From Oscillospiraceae bacterium (GTDB lineage: Bacteria > Bacillota > Clostridia > Oscillospirales > Oscillospiraceae): DNA of 5,685 bases. The notes beneath the pieces were generated by a model. It was not told where the DNA came from. It searched no databases and saw nothing but the letters and a program-made list of their open reading frames with translations. The stretch's first letter is position 1; every line of letters begins with the position of its first letter. The stretch is taken from assembly GCA_009776905.1 (NCBI GenBank), contig WRMX01000007.1, forward strand, positions 2,594-8,278, read 5' to 3'. The position numbers were made by a program, and so were the translations under genes. Shown here piece by piece: positions 1 to 5,685 of this stretch.

Positions 1-18
1 GCCTTCGACCGTAGGATT

Positions 19-1206
19 TTACCTCACTTCGTTTTCCATGTGTATGAACATGGAAATGCTCCTATCCAAGGTCAGTTTGTTCAAGAACAAAACACTATCG
101 ATCGAATGCTCCTCGACGAATGAGAAAATGTCGGCCTTAATAAGGCGATAATCCATGTAATACACATCCTCATAATCGCAGACCATAAAAGCCGTCATGG
201 CATTGGCGAAAGAGTCTTTGATTACCAAGAGACTTTTTCCGTTTTTGTTTTCCGTGTTTATATGTATCAACGGTTGGTCTCCCTTGTTGAACACATAATA
301 CTTATTCCACCAGTTCACAGCGTCGCGAACAATTTCGATAGGGGTGCCGTCGACCATATCGGTATCTGCATACATCATCGCCGTATATTCCAACTCAGGA
401 AAAAATACTTCAACAAAATCGGGAGCTTCTTTCAACGCCTCAGGCTCGTGCATCTCCAAGATCAGCTCTCCGGGAAAATCGCCATCGACGATGGCGTGCC
501 GCATCTCATCAAGCGAAACGGGATCATATCCCGCCATATCGGCAAATACCTTGTATGCGCAATATGCGCCTCTTGCGGTCCAATGAAAATCTGTCCGAAA
601 GTATATATAGTCATCTTTTGCATCTTCCAGCGCGGAGTAGATATTCACTTTGTTGACATCGTCGCTGATTTTATCGAAAGTCCTCTCGATGTTTTTGTCG
701 GACATAGTCGTCGGGTCCTGGAACTTCAGCGGCGCATAGAAATTAAACGCGCCGGGAATGAGCATAACGTAGATGTCGGTATCGGGCAAGCGCTCTTTTA
801 CATAGTTGATCGCATCTGTGTAAGTGGCCAAATCTTCGTCTGTCGGATAATATAGCCCCATCCCGCGGTCTTTATATAGAAAACGATTCTCGATCCAAAC
901 TCCCTCGTCGTCGAAGCTGACCTGGGTATAGACACTGTTGATATCGGCATTCACTTGTAAAAAGTCATCACGCCATGGAAAATTGTCCGCGACATAATTG
1001 TCATATTCTTCGGAAAATTCGCCGCTCACCCAAGTATCATACGTGAATTCCGGCATTTGCGCGACTTCTCTGTTTTCAGCCTCGGAAATCTCCCTGCGTT
1101 CGCCGAAAAAGCTGAAATACCCGAGCACGAGCAGAAATACGGCAAAGAAGACAGCGGTCACGATGCCTCCGGTCTTCATAATCTTTGTGTTTCTTTGTGT
1201 TTGCAT
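19..1206 (-). CDS. DHHW family protein (AlgJ/AlgX-like SGNH-type O-acetyltransferase partner)
   Basis: The 395-residue product probably acts outside the membrane, passing acetyl (or another acyl) groups supplied by the neighbouring MBOAT protein to a secreted or wall polymer. Residues 13-35 form one hydrophobic segment after a basic N-terminus (an uncleaved signal-anchor is likely), so the rest would be extracytoplasmic. The family's N-terminal signature is visible at about 41-80: SEAENREVAQMPEF, then a DNFPWRD element. The proposed catalytic Asp-x-His is TDFHWT (D206, H208) and the nucleophile is in KDSFAN (S332). This arrangement matches AlgJ/AlgX relatives, where Asp, His and Ser form the triad. 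The second motif position is Phe instead of the His that names the DHHW family. The ATG at 1206 has GGAGGTG upstream on the minus strand. The gene lies 24 bp after the MBOAT gene and is surely co-transcribed. The TAA stop is at 19-21. The family is fairly certain; the acceptor is unknown. Confidence 0.88.
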   Translation of the reverse strand: MQTQRNTKIMKTGGIVTAVFFAVFLLVLGYFSFFGERREISEAENREVAQMPEFTYDTWVSGEFSEEYDNYVADNFPWRDDFLQVNADINSVYTQVSFDDEGVWIENRFLYKDRGMGLYYPTDEDLATYTDAINYVKERLPDTDIYVMLIPGAFNFYAPLKFQDPTTMSDKNIERTFDKISDDVNKVNIYSALEDAKDDYIYFRTDFHWTARGAYCAYKVFADMAGYDPVSLDEMRHAIVDGDFPGELILEMHEPEALKEAPDFVEVFFPELEYTAMMYADTDMVDGTPIEIVRDAVNWWNKYYVFNKGDQPLIHINTENKNGKSLLVIKDSFANAMTAFMVCDYEDVYYMDYRLIKADIFSFVEEHSIDSVLFLNKLTLDRSISMFIHMENEVR

Positions 1207-1216
1207 ACTGCAGATG

Positions 1217-1223
1217 CACCTCC
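1217..1223 (-). promoter_or_regulatory. Ribosome binding site of the DHHW gene
   Basis: GGAGGTG on the minus strand lies 10 nt before the ATG at 1206, inside the 24-bp gap after the MBOAT stop codon. It supports the chosen start and shows that the downstream gene has its own strong translation signal. The spacing from the GGAGG core (12 nt) is slightly long. Confidence 0.75.
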
Positions 1224-1230
1224 AAATGTG

Positions 1231-2625
1231 TCAGAACCTGAAATAGAGGAACGGGTTGAATGTCGAACCGACGAGAGCCGAAGTAGACCAGAAAAGAATC
1301 GCACATAAAAATACTGTCTGGGCCGCAGTCGCCAGCACTGTGAGCATGGAACTCTTTTCGATAAAATGATCAAAAATACGCCCGCATAGTTTGGAGAACG
1401 GCATACATGCGATGATAGCCGCAACGATGAATACTACATGGCTTGTCAGCATTGGAAGATCAGATGCATAATACCCCGGGTTGCCGGAAAAACCAAACAT
1501 GACCGACAGAGCCGTCCGCAGCTCGGAGATGCTTGTGAAGTAAAAAACCGCCCACCCGACCATGACAACAAACAGAGTATAGACATGCCGAACCGCAGCG
1601 GGGGCTTTCACGGGCGACCTTTGGAAAATATACTTCTCAATGACTAGAAAGACAAAGTAATATAATCCCCATAAAACGAAGTTCCAGCTCGCGCCGTGCC
1701 ACAGACCCGTCAGAGCCCAAACAATGAGCATATTGCGAACTTGCAGTTTCCTGTTGCCGCCTAGGGGAATATAGAGATAATCGCGAAAAAATGACGATAA
1801 GGAAATATGCCAGCGTCGCCAGAATTCTGTGATCGATTTTGATATGTATGGATATTCAAAGTTTTCGAGAAATTGAAATCCGAATAACTTACCCAAGCCG
1901 ATGGCCATATCAGAATAACCGGAGAAATCGAAGTATATCTGGAGCGAAAAAAAGAAGACGCCGACCCAACTACTCAATACGGACATGCTGTTGATCCTGC
2001 CGAGATATTCACCAACCAATGCCCCGGCGGTATTTGCCAAAAGCACTTTTTTTCCAAGCCCGATGATAAACCTTCGGACTCCGTTTAATATGTCGGGCTT
2101 TCTGGATTTCAACTCCTTGCTGATGTCTGAATAGCGCACAATGGGGCCGGCAATAAGCTGTGGAAAGAGAGAGACATATGTGATGAAATCAATGAAGGAT
2201 CGTTCTGGGGGGACTTTTTTGCGGTATACGTCAATCGTGTATGACATCGTCTGAAATGTGTAAAACGAGATGCCAATGGGGAGCATAAATCCGGGGTCAG
2301 GTATGTGTGAGGAGGTGAGCGCGTTGATATTTTGGATGATGAAACCGCTGAATTTGAATGTGATCAATAGCGATAGGTTTAAAACAACGGAGATTATGAG
2401 CCATGCTTTCGGGGAGCCTTTTTTGAACATGAGGTTCGAGACCGTGTAGTCGAGCAGCGCGGAGAAAATCAGTAATGTGACCCATACCGGCTCGCCCCAG
2501 GCATAAAAGAACAGCGATGCGACGAGCAATAATATGTTCTTGAGTTTGATTGATGGGATGATGAAGTAGAGCAATAGGCATATTGTCAGAAATTGGAACA
2601 AGAATATTAAGCTGGAAAATACCAA
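1231..2625 (-). CDS. MBOAT family membrane O-acyltransferase (AlgI-like)
   Basis: This 464-residue polytopic membrane protein belongs to the membrane-bound O-acyltransferase family. It would take an acyl group (acetyl in characterised AlgI/PatA-type relatives) from a cytoplasmic donor and deliver it across the membrane. Many hydrophobic segments run through the whole length, roughly ten or more. Family motifs appear in order: FPQLIAGPIVRY (154-165), FDFSGYSDMAIG (232-243), EFWRRWHISLSSFFRDYLYIPLGG (about 267-290, with H273), GLWHGASWNFVLWG (307-320, with the expected catalytic H310), and the C-terminal FLYFRF ending. The length is normal for AlgI relatives and no motif looks damaged. The start is TTG at 2625: AGGAG lies 9 nt upstream and an in-frame TAG lies two codons before it, so no longer form is possible. 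DltB, which works in D-alanylation, is also MBOAT, but the adjacent DHHW partner and absence of dlt genes favour polymer O-acetylation. Confidence 0.95.
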   Translation of the reverse strand: MVFSSLIFLFQFLTICLLLYFIIPSIKLKNILLLVASLFFYAWGEPVWVTLLIFSALLDYTVSNLMFKKGSPKAWLIISVVLNLSLLITFKFSGFIIQNINALTSSHIPDPGFMLPIGISFYTFQTMSYTIDVYRKKVPPERSFIDFITYVSLFPQLIAGPIVRYSDISKELKSRKPDILNGVRRFIIGLGKKVLLANTAGALVGEYLGRINSMSVLSSWVGVFFFSLQIYFDFSGYSDMAIGLGKLFGFQFLENFEYPYISKSITEFWRRWHISLSSFFRDYLYIPLGGNRKLQVRNMLIVWALTGLWHGASWNFVLWGLYYFVFLVIEKYIFQRSPVKAPAAVRHVYTLFVVMVGWAVFYFTSISELRTALSVMFGFSGNPGYYASDLPMLTSHVVFIVAAIIACMPFSKLCGRIFDHFIEKSSMLTVLATAAQTVFLCAILFWSTSALVGSTFNPFLYFRF

Positions 2626-2634
2626 CGGCTACCA

Positions 2635-2639
2635 CTCCT
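2635..2639 (-). promoter_or_regulatory. Ribosome binding site fixing the TTG start of the MBOAT gene
   Basis: AGGAG on the minus strand is 9 nt before TTG 2625. Because an in-frame TAG separates the site from the TTG by a few bases, and the next in-frame ATG is more than 60 codons inside the protein, this site decides in favour of the TTG start. Confidence 0.75.
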
Positions 2640-2661
2640 AACGTGAGGTTGCGCCCCGAGT

Positions 2662-2672
2662 CTACCGGGTAG
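2662..2672. repeat. 11-bp inverted repeat near the start of the MBOAT transcript
   Basis: CTACC-G-GGTAG is a perfect 5-bp inverted repeat around one base. It lies just downstream of the predicted minus-strand -10 box and overlaps the expected transcription start (about 2671). It could be a repressor site or a small 5' UTR element. It is short enough to be chance. Confidence 0.35.
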
Positions 2673-2677
2673 TAGTT

Positions 2678-2707
2678 ATATTACCATTTTTTGTTGTAAT
2701 ATGTCAA
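2678..2707 (-). promoter_or_regulatory. Predicted sigma-A-type promoter of the MBOAT-DHHW unit
   Basis: Read on the minus strand, a perfect TTGACA -35 box (2707-2702) is followed after 18 bp by TAATAT (2683-2678), with an upstream TGG that makes an extended -10 (TGN). Transcription would begin near 2671, leaving a leader of about 45 nt with the AGGAG site and the TTG start. The -35 box overlaps the tandem hexamer array, so a protein bound there would block or contact RNA polymerase. The prediction rests on sequence match and placement only. Confidence 0.7.
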
Positions 2708-2726
2708 TGTGAATGTCACGTTACAT
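2701..2726. promoter_or_regulatory. Candidate operator: tandem ATGTSA hexamers and imperfect palindrome between divergent promoters
   Basis: Three hexamers follow one another without gaps: ATGTCA (2701-2706), ATGTGA (2707-2712), ATGTCA (2713-2718). A fourth half-site is inverted: TTACAT (2721-2726). The third and fourth form the near-palindrome ATGTCACGTTACAT (2713-2726; 12 of 14 positions symmetric), centred almost exactly between the two -35 boxes. The array overlaps the minus-strand -35 and ends 2 bp before the plus-strand -35. This fits a cooperative transcription-factor site controlling both directions. The regulator is not identified. Confidence 0.5.
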
Positions 2727-2728
2727 GC

Positions 2729-2757
2729 TTGCAAATGGTGAAAAAATATGCTAATAT
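2729..2757 (+). promoter_or_regulatory. Predicted sigma-A-type promoter of the lipoprotein operon
   Basis: TTGCAA (2729-2734), a 17-bp spacer and TAATAT (2752-2757) form a plausible promoter. TGC immediately before the -10 gives an extended -10 element identical in core to the one in the opposite promoter. Transcription would start near 2764, about 23 nt before the ATG of the first lipoprotein. The short leader leaves no room for a riboswitch. Confidence 0.7.
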
Positions 2758-2786
2758 GAACCAAATTTGTTAATGGGAATGATTAT

Positions 2787-3896
2787 ATGCTGCGAAAACA
2801 GAAATACTATTCAATAAGACGAAAACTGGCAGCGTCATTGGCGATATGCGCAATATTTACACTTGCGGCTTGCGCCGAAACAAAGCCGCCTGAGACCGAT
2901 GATACGGCAAACGAGCAGATAGCAAACCAAACGATTGACTTTGGCAACAAAAACATCGCATTCCTGCGCTCATATGAGGCCTCGCCCGATGCCGTAAAAG
3001 TGGAATTATCAATCACAGGCACGGAGGAGACTCCGCCGGGAATGGGCGCGCTGATGGCAATCAACAACGATGGCACTATGTATATCGCTGCCGATATCAG
3101 CAGCTTGCTCGGCGACCGTGTGATGGAACTGCGCGCCTTTGAAGCAGATATTGCCGTCGTGAATGACCATGGTGATTTTTATGCGGTGTCCGGGGAAATC
3201 ATCGCTCTCGATGCCGGAGGAAACACAATCGCGGGAGGCGTCTGGAGCGTGTATCTTGCGGAGAAAAACCCTAACATCCTGAGGCTGGAGATGCCATCCG
3301 CGGTTCCTCAGGGGCCGTATAACATGATGATATTGTCAAAAACCGTGGATAATGCATCGGCAGCGGGCTTATCTCAATCGAACCTAATAATCTATGAGAT
3401 GAGGTTTTATGACAAAGATGGGGCGCTGTTGCCCGTGAACATTGATGCGGGCTTCAATGCGCCGGCCGGTTTTGGCGAGCAGGACCGCTCCAACCTCTCA
3501 GCATTGGTCGGTGAAACTGCTATTGAAGGTGCGCGCGGGAGTTCCGCGGGTTGGGGGCAGGCGGTCGTTCTTCCAACGATTAAAAACGGCGGTAGCTTGG
3601 ACCCGAGCGGTCTGCGTAACGCCATTGTCACGGTATATTTTTCCGCGTCGACACCGCCCGAGCTTATATTGCAAAGCTGGACGGACGGCAAGCCGGACAG
3701 CGCGGGTTGGGCAAAAGTGTCACCGGCACGTGTGAACGGATCGGGCAACATAGCGCAGTTTGATTATGCGGACATGGTAGAGGCGTTCGGCTCTGACGAT
3801 TTTGACGCATTCCTCGACCAGTTTTATGTCGGAGACACCGGATCGGAACTGAAGGTATATTCAGTGACCGTATCAACAGAGATCGGAGGTGAGTAG
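2787..3896 (+). CDS. Lipoprotein with probable beta-sandwich, possibly carbohydrate-binding, domains
   Basis: I do not recognise a named family for this 369-residue protein. The N-terminus is a clear lipoprotein signal: a basic stretch (to residue 13), a hydrophobic core, and the lipobox LAAC with C29 as the lipidated cysteine. An acidic, polar linker follows (30-50). The rest divides into two parts, both rich in short alternating beta-type strands. Residues about 56-215 include GDRVMELRAFEADI, GDFYAVSGEI, GVWSVYLAEKNPN and YEMRFYDKDG. Residues about 250-366 include ELILQSWTDG, GWAKVSP, the FDYADMVEAFG element and a final FYVGDTGSELKVYSVTV. The second part reminds me of beta-sandwich accessory modules in clostridial carbohydrate-active proteins; this is from memory, not from a search. 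No catalytic motif is evident. The ribosome site is weak (GGGAA, 7 nt before the ATG). It heads a three-gene unit and ends 1 nt before the next ATG, so a surface role in ligand capture with the following binding protein is inferred. Confidence 0.82.
   Translation: MLRKQKYYSIRRKLAASLAICAIFTLAACAETKPPETDDTANEQIANQTIDFGNKNIAFLRSYEASPDAVKVELSITGTEETPPGMGALMAINNDGTMYIAADISSLLGDRVMELRAFEADIAVVNDHGDFYAVSGEIIALDAGGNTIAGGVWSVYLAEKNPNILRLEMPSAVPQGPYNMMILSKTVDNASAAGLSQSNLIIYEMRFYDKDGALLPVNIDAGFNAPAGFGEQDRSNLSALVGETAIEGARGSSAGWGQAVVLPTIKNGGSLDPSGLRNAIVTVYFSASTPPELILQSWTDGKPDSAGWAKVSPARVNGSGNIAQFDYADMVEAFGSDDFDAFLDQFYVGDTGSELKVYSVTVSTEIGGE
3885..3889 (+). promoter_or_regulatory. Ribosome binding site fixing the ATG start of the solute-binding protein
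   Basis: GGAGG, extended to GGAGGTGA, lies in the last codons of the preceding gene, 8 nt before ATG 3898. An in-frame GTG at 3889 overlaps this site itself and so is an unlikely start. The arrangement suggests translational coupling to the upstream lipoprotein gene. Confidence 0.8.
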
Positions 3897-3897
3897 C

Positions 3898-5334
3898 ATG
3901 AAGAGAAGAATTGCTTGTTTGCTGCTTGCATTCCTGATGATATCCGCTTTTTTCGCTTGCGCGAAAGAGGACACGGACAATAACAATGCCTCCACGCCGG
4001 ATAATATCACTGCCGATACGCCCGTAAGCACGGGTTATAAGGCGCGGTATACCGAGGACGGGCGCAGGATCATCACAATCGGCACATGGTATGACAAATA
4101 TTATGTGTCCAAGAATACCAGCATTTTCGACGACCCGAGCGTCGAGCCGTCAGACGGGACGGAAGAAGGCGACAGACGCATAGCTAGAGAGCAGATGCGC
4201 CTTGATAATGTGCGCGAGATCGAAAAGAAATATAATGTTGTCATTGAGTATGTCAACATGACTTATGACGGAATACAGGAAAGCATGCGTACTTCCATAC
4301 AAGAGGGAGCTCCCGATGTCGATGTATATGAGGCGGATATAAAATTTGCCATCCCCGCCGTCACGCGCGGCTGGGCGGAGTCGCTCGAAAAGATGGGGCT
4401 TTCGGGGAGCGATATATTCACGGAGCAGGCGGTTATGAAATACTTGCGCCTGATGGGATATGAGGACACATTCCTCTTCAGCCCGACTCTGTCCGGCGGC
4501 ACGAACTCATATGTGTTGGCATTTAATCTCGAACTCATTGAAGAGGCAGGACTGGAAGACCCACGCGACTTATATGACAGAGGCGAATGGACATGGGATG
4601 TATGGCGCGAATATTTGAAAAAGTTGACTATAGATCGTAGCTCGCAAGGTTTGCCTGATATATATGGCTGGAGCGGATATTGGACGCATCTGTTGCAAAA
4701 CCTATTGTTTTCAAACAATGCAGCAATAGCGGCAGGAGAAGAAGAGATGTTGTCTTCGCCCGGCGCGCTCGAGGTGCTGGAGTTCATGTACAGCATATAC
4801 AATATTGATAAAACCGCGCGTCCGTGGGATTCTTCAAACTGGGACATCAACAATCGATTGTATGCGGAAGGCTTGTCGGGGTTCTGGGTCGGAGCGGATT
4901 GGTTGTTCTCGGAACAAGGCGGAGCCGACCTGCCGTTTGAAGTGGGAGTCGTGCCTTGGCCTTGCGGACCGCGCGGCGACGACAGCACAAACACATTGTC
5001 GACGCCGGCCGGAGCTTGGTATTTCATACCATTAGGGGTGGAAAATCCGAGGCTTGTCTATGATGTTATGTTCGACTGGATAAACTGGTATGGCGGGGAT
5101 GCCGATCTGGGCGCAGACTATACCTGGTCACGCAGCATGTATATGAGTGAGCGCAACTTTGATTATGCATCGATGATGACGGCAAGGCCGGGCCTCGATA
5201 TGTGGGAAAGCATAGGCAGTGAATTCGGCTTCAATCTGACCGATATGCTGGATGGAATAACAGAGCCGGCAGATATTGTTGAGACATTCAGCGTTCAATA
5301 TCAACAATCGCTTGACCGCTTCTTTGGAAAATAA
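3898..5334 (+). CDS. ABC-type extracellular solute-binding lipoprotein (family 1, sugar type)
   Basis: The 478-residue product looks like the ligand-capturing component of a carbohydrate ABC importer, anchored outside the membrane. Residues 1-20 are a short basic and hydrophobic signal ending in AFFAC (C21). Phe at the -3 and -2 positions makes the lipobox less typical, but Cys and small -1 residue are in place. The mature part follows the family-1 pattern: an opening strand IITIGTWYDKYY (58-69), a KKYNVVIEYVN segment, the hinge-region block YVLAFNLELIEEAGLEDP with GEWTWDVW (about 205-237), the GFWVGADW element (328-335), the FEVGVVPWPCGP strand and loop (347-358), then AGAWYFIPLGVENP (371-384). 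Length is normal for the family. The many Trp and Tyr residues suit stacking on sugar rings, although the ligand is not predictable. The gene is 1 nt after the upstream lipoprotein gene and 1 nt before the next. No permease follows within the window. Confidence 0.9.
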   Translation: MKRRIACLLLAFLMISAFFACAKEDTDNNNASTPDNITADTPVSTGYKARYTEDGRRIITIGTWYDKYYVSKNTSIFDDPSVEPSDGTEEGDRRIAREQMRLDNVREIEKKYNVVIEYVNMTYDGIQESMRTSIQEGAPDVDVYEADIKFAIPAVTRGWAESLEKMGLSGSDIFTEQAVMKYLRLMGYEDTFLFSPTLSGGTNSYVLAFNLELIEEAGLEDPRDLYDRGEWTWDVWREYLKKLTIDRSSQGLPDIYGWSGYWTHLLQNLLFSNNAAIAAGEEEMLSSPGALEVLEFMYSIYNIDKTARPWDSSNWDINNRLYAEGLSGFWVGADWLFSEQGGADLPFEVGVVPWPCGPRGDDSTNTLSTPAGAWYFIPLGVENPRLVYDVMFDWINWYGGDADLGADYTWSRSMYMSERNFDYASMMTARPGLDMWESIGSEFGFNLTDMLDGITEPADIVETFSVQYQQSLDRFFGK

Positions 5335-5335
5335 A

Positions 5336-5685
5336 ATGAGATTTTTGCAGGGGTTTGTCCGAAAAGTTGTATATTTTGCTTTTGCGGCGCTATTGCTCTT
5401 ACAGATGGCTGCTTGTTCAGACATGCCGGAGGGCAATACAGACACGTCCGTGGTGGAATATTCATCATATCGCGACCTACCGGATATCACGGAGGATGAA
5501 ATTGCCGCAATCGAGAGCCTGGCGATGCAATCAAGTTTCCTCACATACGGAATGACGATGAGCACCGAGTGTTTCCGCGATTCAAGCAGCGGGGAAACAC
5601 ATGGGTTTGCTGTCTTGTTTTGCGAATGGCTCACGCAGTTTTTCGGCATCAAGTTCCGGCCGATCATATATGGATGGGACACATT
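5336..5685 (+). CDS. Partial lipoprotein-like protein with family-3 solute-binding/sensor-type N-terminus (cut by window edge)
   Basis: A reading frame opens at ATG 5336, 1 nt after the TAA of the solute-binding gene, and stays open for 116 codons to the window end, so the C-terminus is missing. Residues 1-27 form a basic then hydrophobic signal ending in QMAAC (C27), a probable lipobox with Met at -3; the segment could also serve as a membrane anchor. After a polar linker come DLPDITEDEIAAIESL (about 48-63), then LTYGMTMSTECF and GFAVLFCEWLTQFFGIKFRPIIYGW (about 91-115). This pattern (start of a periplasmic-binding fold, then a helix with a Phe-Gly-Ile-x-Phe turn) is like substrate-binding sensor modules found in clostridial signalling proteins, where a kinase or other output domain may follow. 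That resemblance is from memory and the output domain cannot be seen. The ribosome site is weak (GGAAA), consistent with coupling. Confidence 0.72.
   Translation, partial: MRFLQGFVRKVVYFAFAALLLLQMAACSDMPEGNTDTSVVEYSSYRDLPDITEDEIAAIESLAMQSSFLTYGMTMSTECFRDSSSGETHGFAVLFCEWLTQFFGIKFRPIIYGWDT

Noticed and set aside
1..18. Possible terminator after the DHHW stop codon
   Set aside because: Only 18 bases are available and no stable hairpin with a T-run is visible on the minus strand, so the end of the transcript cannot be called.
262..855. 197-codon open frame on the plus strand
   Set aside because: It is antisense to the DHHW gene, and its translation has no family features, while the minus-strand product does.
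2297..2635. 112-codon minus-strand frame from a GTG just upstream of the MBOAT start
   Set aside because: It overlaps the MBOAT gene in another frame, its GTG falls within the ribosome site, and its translation lacks the hydrophobic pattern or any motif.
2773..2817. 14-codon frame (ATG 2773, TAA 2815-2817) overlapping the start of the first lipoprotein gene as a possible leader peptide
   Set aside because: There is no ribosome site before its ATG and no attenuator hairpin near it; it is probably chance.
3889..3897. GTG at 3889 as start of the solute-binding protein, adding three residues
   Set aside because: The GTG overlaps the GGAGG ribosome site itself; ATG 3898 is correctly spaced at 8 nt and gives a standard signal peptide.
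4263..5027. 254-codon open frame on the minus strand
   Set aside because: It lies wholly inside the solute-binding gene in the antisense direction; its translation is low-complexity, rich in Ser and Pro, with no recognisable domain.
5128..5682. 184-codon open frame on the minus strand at the right edge
   Set aside because: It is antisense to the end of the solute-binding gene and the partial gene after it, both of which have clear signals and family features.

Overview
The window looks like chromosomal DNA from a Gram-positive anaerobe of the Clostridia, possibly Oscillospiraceae- or Lachnospiraceae-like. This is inferred from a DHHW-type partner of an MBOAT acyltransferase, three consecutive genes with lipoprotein signal peptides, near-consensus Shine-Dalgarno sites, and extended -10 promoters of sigma-A type. 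No RNA gene, mobile element or CRISPR array is visible. The sequence is densely coding; the only sizeable gap is the divergent promoter region of 161 bp.

Left half (minus strand, 2625 down to 19): a two-gene transcription unit. The first gene is an AlgI-like MBOAT membrane O-acyltransferase that starts at TTG. It is followed after 24 bp by a single-pass, extracytoplasmic DHHW/AlgJ-AlgX-like SGNH-type protein. This pairing is the usual architecture for moving acetyl groups across the membrane and onto a secreted or cell-wall polymer. The acceptor cannot be read from this sequence.

Centre (2626-2786): back-to-back promoters, each with a TGN-TAATAT extended -10. Between the two -35 boxes lie three tandem ATGTSA hexamers that run into an imperfect 14-bp palindrome. 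This is a good candidate operator that could serve both directions. A second, 11-bp inverted repeat sits near the predicted start of the minus-strand transcript.

Right half (plus strand, 2787 to the window edge): three tightly packed genes with 1-nt gaps, all with lipoprotein-like signal peptides. They are (1) a lipoprotein of unassigned family with a probable beta-sandwich, possibly carbohydrate-binding, C-terminal half; (2) a sugar-type (family 1) ABC extracellular solute-binding lipoprotein; and (3) the first 116 codons of a protein that resembles a family-3 solute-binding sensor module and is cut by the window edge. No permease or ATPase gene is seen within the window. The unit may therefore be a surface ligand-recognition or sensing set rather than a complete importer, although permease genes could lie downstream.

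Taken together, the window places a polymer O-acylation cassette opposite a putative carbohydrate-binding and sensing lipoprotein operon, with possible shared control from the central operator. That functional link is inference.
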